A stretch of DNA of 64,000 nucleotides from Monocercomonoides exilis (GCA_001643675.2 LSRY02000007.1:1752001-1816000), one strand, 5' to 3'. Counted from the stretch's first letter, positions 22,486 to 34,756 are shown. A program made the numbers and translations. Notes: generated by a model not told the origin, from the sequence alone.

Positions 22486-25400
22486 TCAAAGAAGAAGCAA
22501 AGAATTCAGCATTTCCAATGAAAGTGAGTGTCTTCTATCCCCCACGATACGACGAAGCCTTGAAAATAGTCGCTCACAAGAAGTCTCGCTGCAGGGGAAA
22601 GTTATTAAAGCGAAACAAATGTTTGAAAAAATTGAGTGAAAATGATCAAGTTTACTAATTTCAGAGAATAAAACAAAACAATTATCAAGCACAACAGACT
22701 GATGACAGTCAAAAATAAAAGAAGAATACAAAGCTTCCACATGTTCCCTAACTTCCTTGTTTTGGTTAGAAAGAACATTTGACGCATATTGATGAAATCC
22801 ACTTTTCATTCTTATGAACCAATCCATCTTTATTGTTTCGATAATGCTTCTAATTGTCATTTGTTTCTCATCCATATTTTTCAGTTTTCCAAATTCAATA
22901 AATTCACTTGAGCCAATAAATCGAAGATCATCGTCATTTTCAGAATTGTCTGAGGATTCGTCATCATCATTGATTTCAGCAACTTCGCTTCTTTCTTTGC
23001 TCCTTATTTCATTGGTTTCTTTTTCACTTTCTTTTCTTGTGAAATATTTATTGGTCTCTTTCTGCAAAGATAAAGACGAGTCAAAAGTGTCAGGAAATTC
23101 GTCTTCTTCCGAATCTCTTTCAGCTTGCGATAATCCAAAAATATCCAGATCTTCCTCATCAATTTCTTCTTGATCCATTGAAGAAAATTCATTGAATTTT
23201 AACGGAGAATTTTCTGATATTATTTTGAGTAACTGAATAATGTGCATGTCATCTGGATTCTCGCTATCCATTTTTGGAACAGTGATTGTTATATGAGAAG
23301 ATGAATTGCTTTCCTTTTGAGACGATGAAGTTTGCTTTTTGTTTTCGCAAGGTTCAGGATTCAACGAACGAAGAGTGGAATAAAATGCGTCGATTGTGAA
23401 GGGGTTCGATTCATACGTCATTGAAGATGGAACATCGAACATTTTTTTTCGAAAAGATAAATCATTTCCAATGAACAAATCTTTCACAGTTTTTTGCTTT
23501 GAAGTTTCATTTGTAAATTCATTTTGCTTGTCTATTCTTTTCATCTTGCAGATTTTTCGATGATCAGTTTCCATTTCATTTTCAAAAGATATCGAGTTCA
23601 AACAAGAAGGAGAAGAAGATGATTGTTTTGATGGAATGGAAGGAAAAAAAGAAGTGGAAGGAGAGGAAGAGGGAGAGGAAGAGGAAGAAGATGATGAAGA
23701 AGAAATTGCAGTGGAGTAAAATGACGAAAATGAGGGTGAAATTGACTTAAATAAGTGTTCGCTACCCTGGGATTTTGATGAATCTGCTTCGTTCATAATA
23801 TTCATATTAGAATGTTGTAATTCATTATTTGAATCAACGTGTTTGGAAATCGAACAAGTAGTTTCCACTGAAAAAGCCTGTTTATATCCTTCTTTTAACC
23901 TGCACAGTTCTGAGCAGAATGTTTCGGAAAATGATCCTGCTTGATAAAGATTTCTTCCTGTTGGTGTCAAAGAGAAGGCTAAAGAAATAATATTCCCTCG
24001 TTTTCCTGCCAAGAAATAATTAAATAAAAGAATTATAATTTGACATAAACCAGATCGCCAGTTTTCATCGGAAAATTCTGCCAGCTCCTGCATCCAAATG
24101 AACCGTGCAAATGCCTTCAATACCTCGGGGAAAATATCACCTAACTTAATTTCTTCCTTTTCAAAGAACAACTGAAGTTCTTTGAGAGGAAATAAAAGAA
24201 GTTCATTTTTGATCACATCATTAACAAAAATTAATTCCTTCAACTCAGAAAAACAATCATTATAATAATGTTTTCTAATGAAACAACAAATGTCATAAAG
24301 ACAAAGCCATCTGGTTTCCACAAATGTGGGGCATTTCAGAATAGAAGGATTTCTTCGAGAAAGGACTTTCACTTGTTTGGAATATGTAATTAATGAATCT
24401 CTCAATTTTTGAAAAAATTCATTTTTTCTGTAAAAATGACTCACCACTAAATTTAACAGATGATTACAACAATACACAAATATTGGAGTCGTTCCTACGC
24501 ATATCGATAAAGACGTTTTTGTAATATTTTCTTCACTCAAACTTTCAATTGCTTTCCGTTGAGGAAGCAAACCATCCGTGCAAAAGCATCGCACTTCTCC
24601 GTGAAGATCTCTGATTTCCGTTAAAATCTGTGTGATGAGCTTCAAATAGTCTGATGAAGTGCAGCAAGCTTCATTTATCCTCCAAAAAAATGGTTTTGCA
24701 AATTCTTTCAATGGGACTACTGTAATAACTGTATATTTTTTGATTGCAATAACTCCTCCATCAATCATCACTCCAACCATAGAGTTATAGATTATTTTTT
24801 TCCTTTCAGCAATTATTTTGTTCACTTCATCATGAATGATTGAAGAGAGTTTTCTGTGATTTAAACGTGGAAAAATGGACTCTGTTGACAAAGAAGGATT
24901 TTGTTGTGAGATCTGTATTAATGTTGAAATAAAAGTATTAAATTCCGATGAGTAAGCAGACAAGAAAGCTATATTACAATGACAGATCAGCTTCAAAAAA
25001 AGACTAATTAAAGAATCATATTGAAAATGATAAGGCACGATTTTCTTTGTTGCAAAATTTGTTTGATAGCTTGAAGAACATGGTGATTTTAAATATTGGA
25101 CGATACAAGAATTATTCAACAGAGAACATTGATGATTGCATATCCTTTCGCTTCCTTTCCTTCCACATATCCCGCAATCAACTCCTTGCTTGCTGTTAGG
25201 ACATAAATAGTATATGTGGCCATCCTTTTTTAACGAGCCATCATTTTTGACTGGAGTATATGCTATCCAAAGTTTGTTGTTGTTCACTTCAAAGTGAACT
25301 TTTCCAATTTCTTCACCTGTATTGTTGGGGTGTTTGTAATCTTTTTTTTAGAAAGAAAAAGATATGATGTAACTTTTGATCGTTATAAATTATATTCACA

Positions 25401-25630
25401 CATGTTCCAAAATTAGTGGTTTTCGAATATTCCAACTTGACAAAAGAACGATTGCTTCTTTTCAACTCTTCAATTTTTTTCTCAATGCATCGCTCTTTGA
25501 AAAAAAAATCAAAACAATTCATTTTTGTTTAAATAAAACAATGTTTTCAAACCACTTCTTTTGTCTTAATACAATTTTGTAATTCAAGAGGTAAAAACTT
25601 AATGAAATCATAGTCATTTGAAACTTCCAT
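22486..25630 (-). CDS. hAT-1 transposase, intact, three exons
   Basis: Exon 1 starts at 25630 (MEVSNDYDF...IKTKE). A second short exon reads RCIEKKIEELKR...TNFGT. The third exon (starting just upstream of 25287, 'YYKHPNNTGEEIG') carries the rest, to TGA at 22488-22486; total about 1,000 residues. A Cys/His cluster near its start ('CGICGRKG...CNHQC') may be a degenerate BED-type finger. 'GVMIDGG' and 'CFCTDGL' give the two catalytic Asp candidates. The C-terminus 'CSETSCERLFSRLRRIVGDR' is the hAT dimerisation motif. A Ser-rich and acidic insert precedes it. It is about 30-40 percent similar by eye to the hAT-2 protein and starts with the same ME(V/I) exon. The frame is unbroken, so this copy may be autonomous. 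Confidence 0.9.
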
Positions 25631-25940
25631 GATATCAGCTTTCTGAAATAAAAGTTGATCTATTCGACAGATTGATCAGATTGACAGACTGATCTATATG
25701 ACAGACTGATCATTTCGACCGACTGATCTTTGTCGAATAAAAATAAAAAATGTTTATTTATGAATTGTTAACATATTATTAATTACTTGAAAATACATGT
25801 GAATTATATCTATCTTATTTTGTTTGAATTGAAAATTAAAAAAAAAAATTCGAAAAAATGCAATAAACATTTGAATAAATTTTTTTGTTGGTCGACTTGT
25901 CGAACGCTTTCAAAAAATGTCGGTCTGTCGCAAAGGTCTA
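25631..25940. repeat. hAT-1 right subterminal region
   Basis: Contains clustered GACAGACTGATC-like units (25665-25725) and several GTCG motifs (TTTGTCGAATAAA, GTCGACTTGTCGAACG, GTCGGTCTGTCG) before the terminal repeat. The left end (19586-19680) has matching GTCGGTCGAATAAG and GTTGTCGAATT. Such arrays are transposase-binding sites in well-studied hAT elements; that role is inferred here. Confidence 0.7.
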
Positions 25941-26105
25941 GTCACAAATGTCTTATTTTCAAATAAATCTGAAATTTCATATTTTCCTCAAATTTATGTT
26001 TCAGCTCACAAATCTCCTCAATAATGTTTGAAATAGCATTATCAAGTGATTGATTCCACATAAGTGAAGTTTGATATTTGTTAACAAAATATTTAACAAA
26101 ATATG
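25941..26105. repeat. MITE copy 1, right piece, 3' truncated
   Basis: Begins with the second GTCACAAA target copy and continues the 242-bp MITE sequence until ACAAAATATG, where MITE copy 2 starts. Roughly the last 57 bp of copy 1 are missing. Confidence 0.88.
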
Positions 26106-26347
26106 TGGGTGATTCTTTTTGAAAAGTCACAAATGTTTAATTTTCAAATAAATCAAAAGTTTCATATTTTCCTCAAATTTCTTTTTCCACTCACGAATCT
26201 TTTTTAGAATGCTAGAAATAGCATTATCCAGAAATAGATTCCATATTTGGTAAGTTTGGTGCATGTTAACAGAAATATGAGACATTTATAAAATTTTTGA
26301 TTTATTTGAAAATTAAACATTTGTGACTTTTCAAAAAGAATCACCCA
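26106..26347. mobile_element. 242-bp palindromic MITE, copy 2
   Basis: Complete copy with TGGGTGATTCTTTTTGAAAA at the left and its complement at the right, exactly 242 bp. It directly abuts the truncated copy 1, so it probably landed in it or replaced its end. Confidence 0.88.
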
Positions 26348-26442
26348 AATATTTTCCTCAATTTTGGAATTCTTCTGTATTTTTTTGACATGGAAATGAA
26401 AGACTTATAATGATAAGGTTGGAGAAAAAGTTTGGAACAAAT

Positions 26443-26450
26443 CGTTGTTT
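26443..26450. repeat. hAT-2 target site duplication, left
   Basis: CGTTGTTT, identical to 34757-34764 immediately after the right terminus. Confidence 0.94.
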
Positions 26451-26741
26451 TAAACCTGAGTGACGTACTGACTTTTGACGTGAAATTTTCGAATTCTGAC
26501 GGACTTGGAAATTTTATCACGTCACTGAAAATTTTTCATTAATTCTTTCACAGTCTTTTGATAATGTTAATATTATTTTTATTCTTTTATTCTAACCTTC
26601 AAAAAATTAATAAATAGTATCTTTGAATTTTGTTTTTATTTTTGATCACACAAATAAAATATATTACACTGACGCATTAGTCATTTGAGGAATTTCAATT
26701 GTCATTGACGGTCACTGACGTCAGCTTCAGTCAATACGCAA

Positions 26742-29647
26742 ATGGAAATACTGTCGAAAGATTATCAAAGTGAATTACCAGATGAGTTGGTTTCGAGCCT
26801 CAATAACCCTCTAATTGTTTGCTTTTCAAAAAATGCATTTGTTAAAATATATTATTTTGTATTTGATTCATTGCAGCAAGAAGCTTATGAAAAAATGAAA
26901 AAGAAAATGGAGAATGCGAAGTGCTCATTTGTTCAACTGCAAAAACGCATTAACTCAAAATATGGAACAGGTAAACGTTAAATTTGAAAATAATATTCAA
27001 GATTCATTTTTTGTTAATTTTTCCAAGTGTTCGTTCATCCAAAAAAGAAAAATGAATTTATATCAAAGCTCAAATTTGAACTGATGGAAGATATTTTATG
27101 GATTACTTATGAAATTACGGACGAAAATGGATATACAGGGAAAGATTGTCACAAGTATTTCCTTTGCCCTGTATCCAAGGATGGATATGCTTGCGGCATA
27201 TCAGGAAGGAAGAATTATTCCATTGTTAAACATCACAAGTGCGATTTACTGAGTATTCGAGAATTTTTGAATTTCAAAAAACAGACAGATTTACCCATTA
27301 CCAAAAGTTCTCAAGAGCACTCTATATCATTTGAACGAGATTGTTCACCCAAAGAATTAGAAAAGCAGTTTATATCGATGGTTGGAAGGTGCAATGCTTC
27401 TTTTTTGTCTTCATCCTCAAAGGAAGTTAATACATTCATATTCTCCTTAATTCGAGCCGGTCAAGCTAATCCTTCTATTTCACCTTTGTCAATTTTCCCA
27501 TACTTAACACGAAGGAAAATTTCTCATTTGATCATCAATGAAAAAACTGACAAAGAGAAGGAAAAAAAGCAAAAAGTTTCAAACAAGGGAATAAGCGTAA
27601 TGTTTGATGGAGCAACTGCTGCAAATAAAAAATTCATGGTGGTGAATGTTTCCATTTTGTCTTTGAATTCTTCTCCATTTTTTTGGGGTCTTTATGAATC
27701 GTGTGGAACAACGTCGGAGTTTTTTTTATTCATTCAACAATTAATCTCAGAGTTTCGATCATTCAATGCAGTCATCAGAAGTTTTTGCACTGATGGTTTT
27801 TCTTCACAGAAAAAGGCAATAACTCAATTCTCTGAATTCGAAGAAACTGGCTCAGGAAGTTCTGAAAGAAACAGATACTCATTTTTTCCAGTTCATATTC
27901 ATTGCTGCAACCATCTAACAAATTTGGTCATCATTAATGCTTTTTCAATAATTCCATTTTTAATTTCTATCAAACAAAAGTTACAAGATTTTTCACAACG
28001 ATCCCATTCTAAATCTGTAAGAACACTCTTGAAAAAGCGCATTCCTTCATTCGTCACAACAAGATGGATGAGCCTGTTCAATATTTCTTCTTTTATTAGG
28101 AAAAAATTCGATGTTGTTGTTAATCAAAAAATTTTGGATTATTCATGTGCGTTAGATATTATCAAAACTGAGTTGTTGCTTTTCCCTCTACAGAACCTTC
28201 ATTTAATGTTTGAAAAAGACAGAACAAAGCTTTGTCAAGTGTTTCCTTATTTACTCGATTCATTTGATTATCTATTTCATATTTCAAAGCATCATTTGTT
28301 TCAAGATGCGAAATGGCGCAACGCTATCACAAACGTTATCATTTTGTTACATAATTTTTTTTTAACAGGAATTCGGGGGGAGTACGTGTCACTTTCTTAT
28401 GCATTAACACCAGAAGGAATTCAATTGATAAGAAATCAGACATTTCCGAAAGCTCAACTTTCTTCATCTTTTTCGTTGAAGTGCACGATTCAACAATCCG
28501 ACTCAAATGAAACAATTGTGTTTAATCAATCTCAATCTTTCCCTGTTTCAATTTTTCATCCTTGGCCTTTTCCATTTGATATTTCGGAAAAAACATATTT
28601 TGTGTCAAAAAGTTTAAATTCTTTCGATTCTTCAACTTCCTTCATGAATGAAGATACTCATGACATTTATGATCTTTCAATGCCAAAAAGAAAACAAGTT
28701 TGCTTCGACAAACAAAATTCATCAATTAAAAGCAATAGTTTGCAATCAATATTTCTTCATTTTTTTTAATTTTTTTTTTTTTTATTTTTTAATGATTTTT
28801 AGGTTCGGAAAATAAAAATGAGGAATTTATTGAGATCGAAAAACTAATAAAAGAAATTGAAGAAAAAGAAAAAGATGTTTTTACGAAAATTGGTGAACTG
28901 AAGGGTTTGGAAGACAGTGAAAGCGAAGAAAGCGAAGAATATGGACTTGTACAAGCAGAAAATGATGCGATTGATGATGTATATGATTGTTTATTTCGTA
29001 AGGAATTGGAAACAGAAGATTCTTCATTTATACTGGAAGATTTTGCGTCATCATCAACATCTCCTTCTTCTTCCATCTCACGGACTTTGAGATCTTCTTC
29101 TTCTTCTTCAGAACATTTTTCAGATATCGATACTGAATTGAGAAATGACTCCTTTCATTGTGCATGCAGCACAGCTGGAGAAGAGACGTTTCAAGATGAA
29201 GAAGAAGTACAGGAATTATTTTCGACATAGAAAATAGATTTATGTATAGAATTCAACGAAGAGAAAGAAAAAACTATATTGCAAGAAATCCAAAATTTGC
29301 TATACACAAACTGGTTTCCTCGACTTGACAGATCATTTACGAATTATGCTCGAAGCGTGCTTAAAGATTATGGAAACAATTCTATAACTGCTTGCAAGTT
29401 GTTCTTTGAAAATCAGATGAAATCGAAGCCGGAAGAAATGCTCGAAAAAGATCCAGAAATCTTTTACAATGTAATTGCTGAGTTTGGTAATCTCCAATCG
29501 TTGTATTCAGGCTTATGTTTGTCACTAATCCTATCTCCATGCAGCGAAGCTAGCTGCGAGAGAATTATTTCAAAAATCAAAAACATAATTGGAGATAAAA
29601 GAAGCTCGATAAGCTTACAAACTTTGGAAGCATTACTTCATATTTGA
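26742..29647 (+). pseudogene. hAT-2 transposase, one in-frame TAG
   Basis: Exons 26742-26970, 27028-about 28731 and about 28800-29647 join with GT..AG introns (57 bp for the first, phase 1; the second is poly(T)-rich and ends TTTTTAG). The start MEILSKDYQSELP matches the start of the hAT-1 protein. Blocks shared with hAT-1: 'CGISGRKN', 'SVMFDGATAANKKF', 'PFFWGLYESCGT', 'SFCTDGFSSQKKAI', 'FHIHCCNHLTNLV'-type, 'TRWMSLF', and the C-terminal 'CSEASCERIISKIKNIIGDK'. A TAG at 29228-29230 interrupts the frame before the last 139 codons, which contain the dimerisation motif. The frame continues exactly in register on both sides, so this is one nonsense change and not a frameshift. Confidence 0.88.
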
Positions 29648-30398
29648 CTTTAATCACTGTTTTGTATTTGTCTTTTAAAAATTTATTTCATTTCATTCTA
29701 TTTTTCAAGTTATTCTTATTGAACAAGCAAAGCATATAAATCATATTCAAAAATACAACGCTTTCAACGTGGTAAAATGATCTTTAAGTTGCGAATGATT
29801 TCTCTTTATATGTTTTTAAAAAAATGGAAAATCATACAGACATATGTTTTTATCTTAATATAAAACGTTCATTCACTTTGTCCGATATCGCAAACTTGTG
29901 GTTTTATGTTCCTGTAATGAAGGACTTTGAAATTGAAATTTCATGAAAGATTGTTTCAAATGAACAATGCAAAATGAAAACAAAACAAAAAATATAGATG
30001 CACTTTCTCAGCATCATCAATTCTAACCTTTATTATTAAATGAATATTGATTTGTTTGAGTGTTAGCATTTAATCATTTCATTCGATTGATACAGCTTGT
30101 GGAATGAAGATTTCTTCACTAACCTTCATTCAAGAAGTTATTTATTGACTGATTCATTCCTTTATTCTTCTCTTCCTCTTCCAAAAGCCTTTCGATTGAC
30201 TAATCATTCCTTCTTTAACTATTTCGACATTAGCAATTCTGCCTGGCCCGTCCAAAAAAACAACACAGCAACGCCATTCTGTGAAGAGAGCTCCACACGA
30301 TCAAAACATTTTTTGGCCCTTTGAATCTAGCCAAATGCACTTACAGTTTCATGTTTTGGAGAAATCTCAAGAATCCTTCCCTCGACAGCTGTGTGGAT
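29648..30398. other. hAT-2 internal region, no gene supported
   Basis: AT-rich, about 750 bp. Short open stretches such as 30097-30324 have no features I can support. Confidence 0.5.
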
Positions 30399-30913
30399 AA
30401 CACAGCTGGATCACTGAAAAGACGATTCTGCAGGAAAAGCTGTCATTTAACTATCTAAACCATATTTATGCCCACGAGCTCACACTATCAGCGGGGATAT
30501 TCAACCTCCACGACGAAAAACTTATCATAGAGGCTGATATGCGCTTGCTGCAGAATCTGCTGCACCTGCCATTCTATTTGGATGCTGCTCCGCTGGGAAG
30601 CAAGACATTTTGGAGATCGTGTGCCAGACGCTGATTCCAACTGACGCATGTTGTGTTTGAGATCGGGCGAGGCACAGAGATAACTGCGATGCACTTTCTG
30701 GAGCAGATACCAATCTGCGAGGTGAATGCTCCGATGCAGTCGATTGTGCTGCGGAACGAAGGTGGGACGAGCATCGACAACAGACTGGAATTGTCTGATG
30801 TGAAGCGGCTGAATGCGTCTGCAACTTATTTCCCTCTGTTTGAGTGTTCTATCACGAGAGGGATTGTACCTGCTATGAAAAGTAGGCAATATATTGGTGC
30901 TTCCATCCACTGA
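30399..30913 (+). pseudogene. Cargo fragment 1 in hAT-2, unidentified
   Basis: An open frame of about 170 codons broken once by TGA (30632-30634). It is markedly less AT-rich than the surrounding DNA and looks coding: 'FNYLNHIYAHELTLSAGIF', 'MRLLQNLLHLPFYLDAAPLG', then 'ITAMHFLEQIPICEVNAPM' and 'RLELSDVKRLNASATYFPLF'. I do not recognise the family. No start, no conserved catalytic motif. Most likely a piece of a host gene picked up by the transposon. Confidence 0.5.
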
Positions 30914-31032
30914 TACAAAGAAGCAACTTAATGAGGATTCAGATCATGTTGGAAATCAGATACAGCGCAATGAGTGAGATGAATGAGAATGTGGAGGAGG
31001 ATCAGAGGGGAGAGGAAGTGATGGAACTTAAG

Positions 31033-31403
31033 GCATCACACACACAAAAACTGAGCTCCAAGCGCTGCTGGCAGGAGACGGTTTCATCGCGAAGGAAGGA
31101 GCAGAGCCACTTGTGGATGAGAAAAAGACAACAATTCCAGCTCCTCTTTCTCCGCTGCCTGGCCAGCTGTGCTTGTTGTCACATGAGCGAATTGGCTTTG
31201 GGAGTGTGGCGGGTGGGAGCATCGAGCGGAGGCTGGTGTGTCTGGTTTATCCGCGTGTGAGGAGACACCGTGCACTGCAGAAGAGGGCGTACGAGAAAAG
31301 AAAGAAGAGAGACATCCTGCATAACTGGAAAGAGATCCATCCGCTGATCAAGTTGCAGGTTTTGACGATTCTGCCGATCAAAGGAAAAATTGCAGAAGGA
31401 TAG
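31033..31403 (+). pseudogene. Cargo fragment 2 in hAT-2, unidentified
   Basis: About 124 codons open from just after a TAA to a TAG at 31401-31403; the frame then stays open for another 21 codons. It includes 'ELQALLAGDGFIAKEGAEP', 'LPGQLCLLSHERIGFGSVAG' and a basic stretch 'RRHRALQKRAYEKRKKRD'. Base composition resembles coding sequence. Family unknown. Confidence 0.45.
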
Positions 31404-31481
31404 AAATGTGTGTGTGATGAACAACTTTATGTGATGCATTCTGTTATTTTGGTGAATTCACTTCTGTAACTTTCTCTTTCG

Positions 31482-32444
31482 ATGAATTCGAAGTGGAATT
31501 CTTCAATTGAAAATCAGAATACTTCAACTTTATTTGCTGTGAATAATGAAGAAGCAAGTTCAAAAGTTATTCAGATCTTTTTGTATCAATGTTTCCCTTC
31601 AACATGTCGAACTTCTTTTATGAATGCTTCTTCTTCATCCTCTTTATCTAATGTTGTTGCTTCCAACATAAACTCAGGCAAAACTTATGATCACTCCGTC
31701 ATCGCCTCACTCTCCACGCAGCACTCTCAACTGGGAAAAATCAAAGGGTTTCCTTCTTCTTCTTATCCTGTGCCTTCTCAATCTTCATCTTCCTCCTCAC
31801 TGGCAATTGCCCCGCATCAACCAAGCATCCGCAAGCAGCCACCGAGAGTGAGCGTCATTGAGCGCATGACGAAATCAAGGGGCATTCAAATAGCCACACG
31901 ACTTGAGCAGTTCCGCCCTGTCCTGGAAAAAGCGAGAAATGAAGAGAATTAGTTTCTGTTGGAGCTAACGAGGCAGCCTGTTGATCCACTTTCGGCTGCT
32001 GCTGCGTCAACACTGCAATCACGAACATTGGCCAGTGGCATTCCACTCAATGAAACCACGAAGCAGGCACTGGAGATAGCAGCGCAGACAAAAGAGGAAC
32101 AGAAGATCAGGAATTTTCAGAAGGAGAAGGAGAGAAAAGCGTTTGGGATGTACAACCTCACTCCAACTTCGTCCGCCATGAAAGGAACTCCAAGAGAGGA
32201 CAAAAGGAACTTGGATCCGCTGAGAGAGTCGCAAAGCAGCAGTGTTGGAGGAAGGAGAATGACTTTTGCAGAAGAAGTGAGCGGAGTGAATGTGTCTCTT
32301 CCTCCCTTGTTGAATCCGTCTTCTGGCTCTTCTTCTGGTTCTTGTTCAGTTTCAGTTCCATTGTCTTCTCAACAGGGAATAGTGCGACAGTGGTTTATGC
32401 AATCACAGGAGATTCAGGGAATTCAATGGTTTATTTCAACTTGA
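31482..32444 (+). pseudogene. Cargo fragment 3 in hAT-2, unidentified, one in-frame TAG
   Basis: About 320 codons in one register, interrupted only by TAG at 31950-31952. It reads Ser-rich sequence, then 'QPPRVSVIERMTKSRGIQIA', 'RPVLEKARNEEN', stop, 'FLLELTRQPVDPLSAAAAST', 'AQTKEEQKIRNFQKEKERKA', then Ser-rich. Highly charged and probably disordered; no domain recognised. It may belong with fragments 1 and 2 to one captured gene, as order and strand agree. Confidence 0.5.
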
Positions 32445-33951
32445 GAAATGAATAAGAAATACTACGTATTTCGTCTGCATCCTTTGGGGATGCAAGAGTC
32501 AAATGAAGGTGAAGAGTGCATGAAGGGCGGATGCCATCGAAGAAGGAGAAGTTTTGTCTGTTGGATGGGCTGCAGAATTTGGATGGAAACGATTTGGACA
32601 GAGGGATGAGGGGAATGCTGGGCGAAGGAGACGAAGATTGTGAATGGAACGACGGTTTCAGAGAGCCATATCAGTAGATATTTTTGAGAATGTTGTTCAA
32701 AAATAGCTCGACTATCCGATTTTCGGAGCTGTATAAAGCTTCTCTTCTTTAAAAAGTGTTTCTGTTTCAGCCACCTCTCAGTGCAAACAGTAATGGAGCT
32801 ATTTCTTCTGTTTCTGCTTCATTGTCATCTTCAGTTATCACTTCTTTATCCTCATCTTGCTCCGCTGTTGCATGCATTTCTGGTTCGTTATTCTCTTCTC
32901 GTCCTTCTTTTCTCCTTTTTCATTAAATATTTATCATCACAAAAATTTCTTCAATTCTTTTGACCACATTTCCTTTCAAAATATTTTATTAGATCAAGAA
33001 CTTTGTTTTCTTTCACTTTATTCAACAATCTTTCTTATTTTTCATTTTCTATTCATCTTTTTCTCATTTTGATTTGTTATGTTTTCCTTCATCAACATAT
33101 TTCCTTGTTTCCTTTTCATTTCATTCATGATCTCTGATTTCAACTCAGAATGTGAAGAAATCCAATCAGATGATGTGTGAGGATAATGAAGAAGAAGTTG
33201 TGTGAAATGTTGTTGATGTATTTGAAGAAGAAGAAGAAGAAGATAATGAATGGATTGAATGAGATGATTAATTGTTGAAAATTGAGAAGATGAGTGTCAA
33301 TGAATATCAACAGCGAAATTCAATCGAATTTTCTTCTTCAGGGTTTTGTCTTCTTCTGCAGAGGAGAAACATCTGAATCTTTTTCACTTTCAGCTCAATC
33401 ATCCCTCCTCTCCAACAATAAATACAAAGCACGCGTCAATCTCTTTTTCGTTCCATCTCTTCTTCTTTAACTTGCCCCCTTTCACAAGAAATCTTCTTTC
33501 CTCAAAAAAATTTTTTCGCCAATGCCCAATTCCAGCCATCTTCGATTTATCTTTAATTTCATCAATCTTCATTTCATTTTTCTTCCTTGCTTTTCTTCTT
33601 CTTCTTCAAAGCCATCCATTCCTTCGCTCTTTCAGCATTCTTAAAAAAAAATAATAATAATTACTTCAAATATATAACGACAGCAAACCTTCTAAACATA
33701 TTTTAAAGTCAATAACTCTATGTTATCCTATTGGCAACTGTTTCCCTCCAATAAAAATTCATAATTCCTTCTGTTTTCAAGTGTTTCATCATCTGATTCT
33801 CCAATCATCCTTTCCATCAGTTGTTTCTCCATCAAGTGAATCGATTTCTTGCTCTTCTGAAAAATGTGAAAAACTTGCATTCAGCTCAAATTCCATCTTT
33901 CTTAGTGAAAAAAAGATTGTTTTTCGTCAGAAAATTTCATCTCCAATTCCC
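32445..33951. other. hAT-2 cargo continuation, Ser-rich and low-complexity
   Basis: Decayed sequence. A Ser/Leu-rich stretch near 32760-32900 ('SANSNGAISSVSASLSSS' type) still looks coding. GAA/TTC-rich tracts follow, with no frame longer than about 100 codons that I trust. Confidence 0.4.
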
Positions 33952-34150
33952 TTCCAAGTCCCTTCATCCTGAACACTTTCCTTATGAATTCGCTGTCCGA
34001 TCTTGGTAGTCAGACTGAATAACAAGAAATAGTGCTTTAATTCATTTTCGATCATTTCTATCTGCTGCTCTGAAATCAATGCAAAAGCTGTCAATAAATA
34101 AACATTCATATTTTGTAAAACAAATAAATAACAAACCTTCTTCTCTATTT
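33952..34150 (-). pseudogene. Cargo fragment 4 in hAT-2, paralogous to 35570-35765
   Basis: On the minus strand a putative exon boundary (GTTTGTTATTTATTTG... ATTTCAG) leads into 'QQIEMIENELKHYFLLFSLT' then 'TKIGQRIHKESVQDEGTWKG'. The fragment in the third element reads 'MTTELGERIHMESAQGEG' in the same register after an intron at the same place. Family unknown; the paired conservation shows that it is genuine former coding sequence. Confidence 0.6.
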
Positions 34151-34756
34151 AAAACGAAAAATCCTTCTTCAGCGTTTTTTGAGTCCACAAAATTTTTGTT
34201 TATCCAAAGGAATACTGCTTGTTTGAAATGCGTAGCTCTATTTCTTCAATAGATAAAAAATTAGAACAAAAAGAGAAATAGAAATCATTTCAAATCTTAA
34301 AGTTTCTATCTCAAACTTAAATAGAAAAATTGCATTTCATGACTATTGAAAATGGTATTATTTCTTTTTCGTAAACAACAAAAATAAAAATTTAAGCAAA
34401 CATGTCAATATCCATTTCTTTTTCATATTGAAGTTCAATATATTAAGAATATATGGGTCAAGCAATTTATCAAAAAATAACAAACAAATCATAAATTTTC
34501 CAAACAATTGTAATGTCCAATCGCTGATCTTTGATTTTTGAAAATTTTGCAAAAATAATTATGGAACAAATAAAAAAATCAAAAAATAGAAAAAAAATAA
34601 AAATATTATAAATAATATTTTTGAATGAATGTTTTTTTAGAAATTTTTTGCATTGGACACCAAATAACAAACGAATTTGAAATTTTTAAATACTGACGTG
34701 AAAAAACTCCAGTGACGGACGTGAAGGGAAAATCTTCTTCACGTCACTTAGGTTTA

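Larger units (their letters stand above)
19586..25940 (-). mobile_element. hAT-1: 6,355-bp hAT transposon with captured surface-protein gene fragment
   Basis: Both ends read TAG(G/A)CCTTTGCGACA in inverted orientation, and the element is flanked by a perfect 8-bp duplication GTCACAAA (19578-19585 and 25941-25948), the length typical of hAT insertions. The insertion splits a 242-bp MITE whose two halves remain on either side, which fixes the boundaries independently. The right half holds a transposase gene (25630-22486, minus strand). The left 2.9 kb contains a CT-rich simple repeat and a captured fragment of the receptor-like gene found at 46.8-54.7 kb. Subterminal GTCG-rich motifs are dense near both ends. 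The open transposase frame and intact ends suggest recent activity. Confidence 0.93.
26451..34756 (+). mobile_element. hAT-2: 8,306-bp hAT transposon carrying 5 kb of gene-like cargo
   Basis: Inverted ends TAAACCT(G/A)AGTGACGT are flanked by a perfect 8-bp duplication (CGTTGTTT at 26443-26450 and 34757-34764). Near the left end TGACG/CGTCA motifs recur (26462-26525 and 26670-26725), and the right end repeats them (34694-34750), as expected of subterminal transposase-binding arrays. The left third encodes a transposase with one in-frame stop (26742-29647). The right 5 kb holds several broken open frames unrelated to transposition (30399-34150). Unusually large for a hAT element, which is explained by the cargo. 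Confidence 0.93.

Noticed and set aside
25665-25725. Repeats of GACAGACTGATC as a CRISPR-like array
   Set aside because: Only a few imperfect units without constant spacers, in a eukaryotic transposon end; better read as transposase-binding repeats.
19586-25940. 20.7-kb receptor fragment as an ordinary tandem duplication of the surface gene
   Set aside because: It lies wholly between hAT-1 ends that have a perfect target duplication, so it moves with the element.
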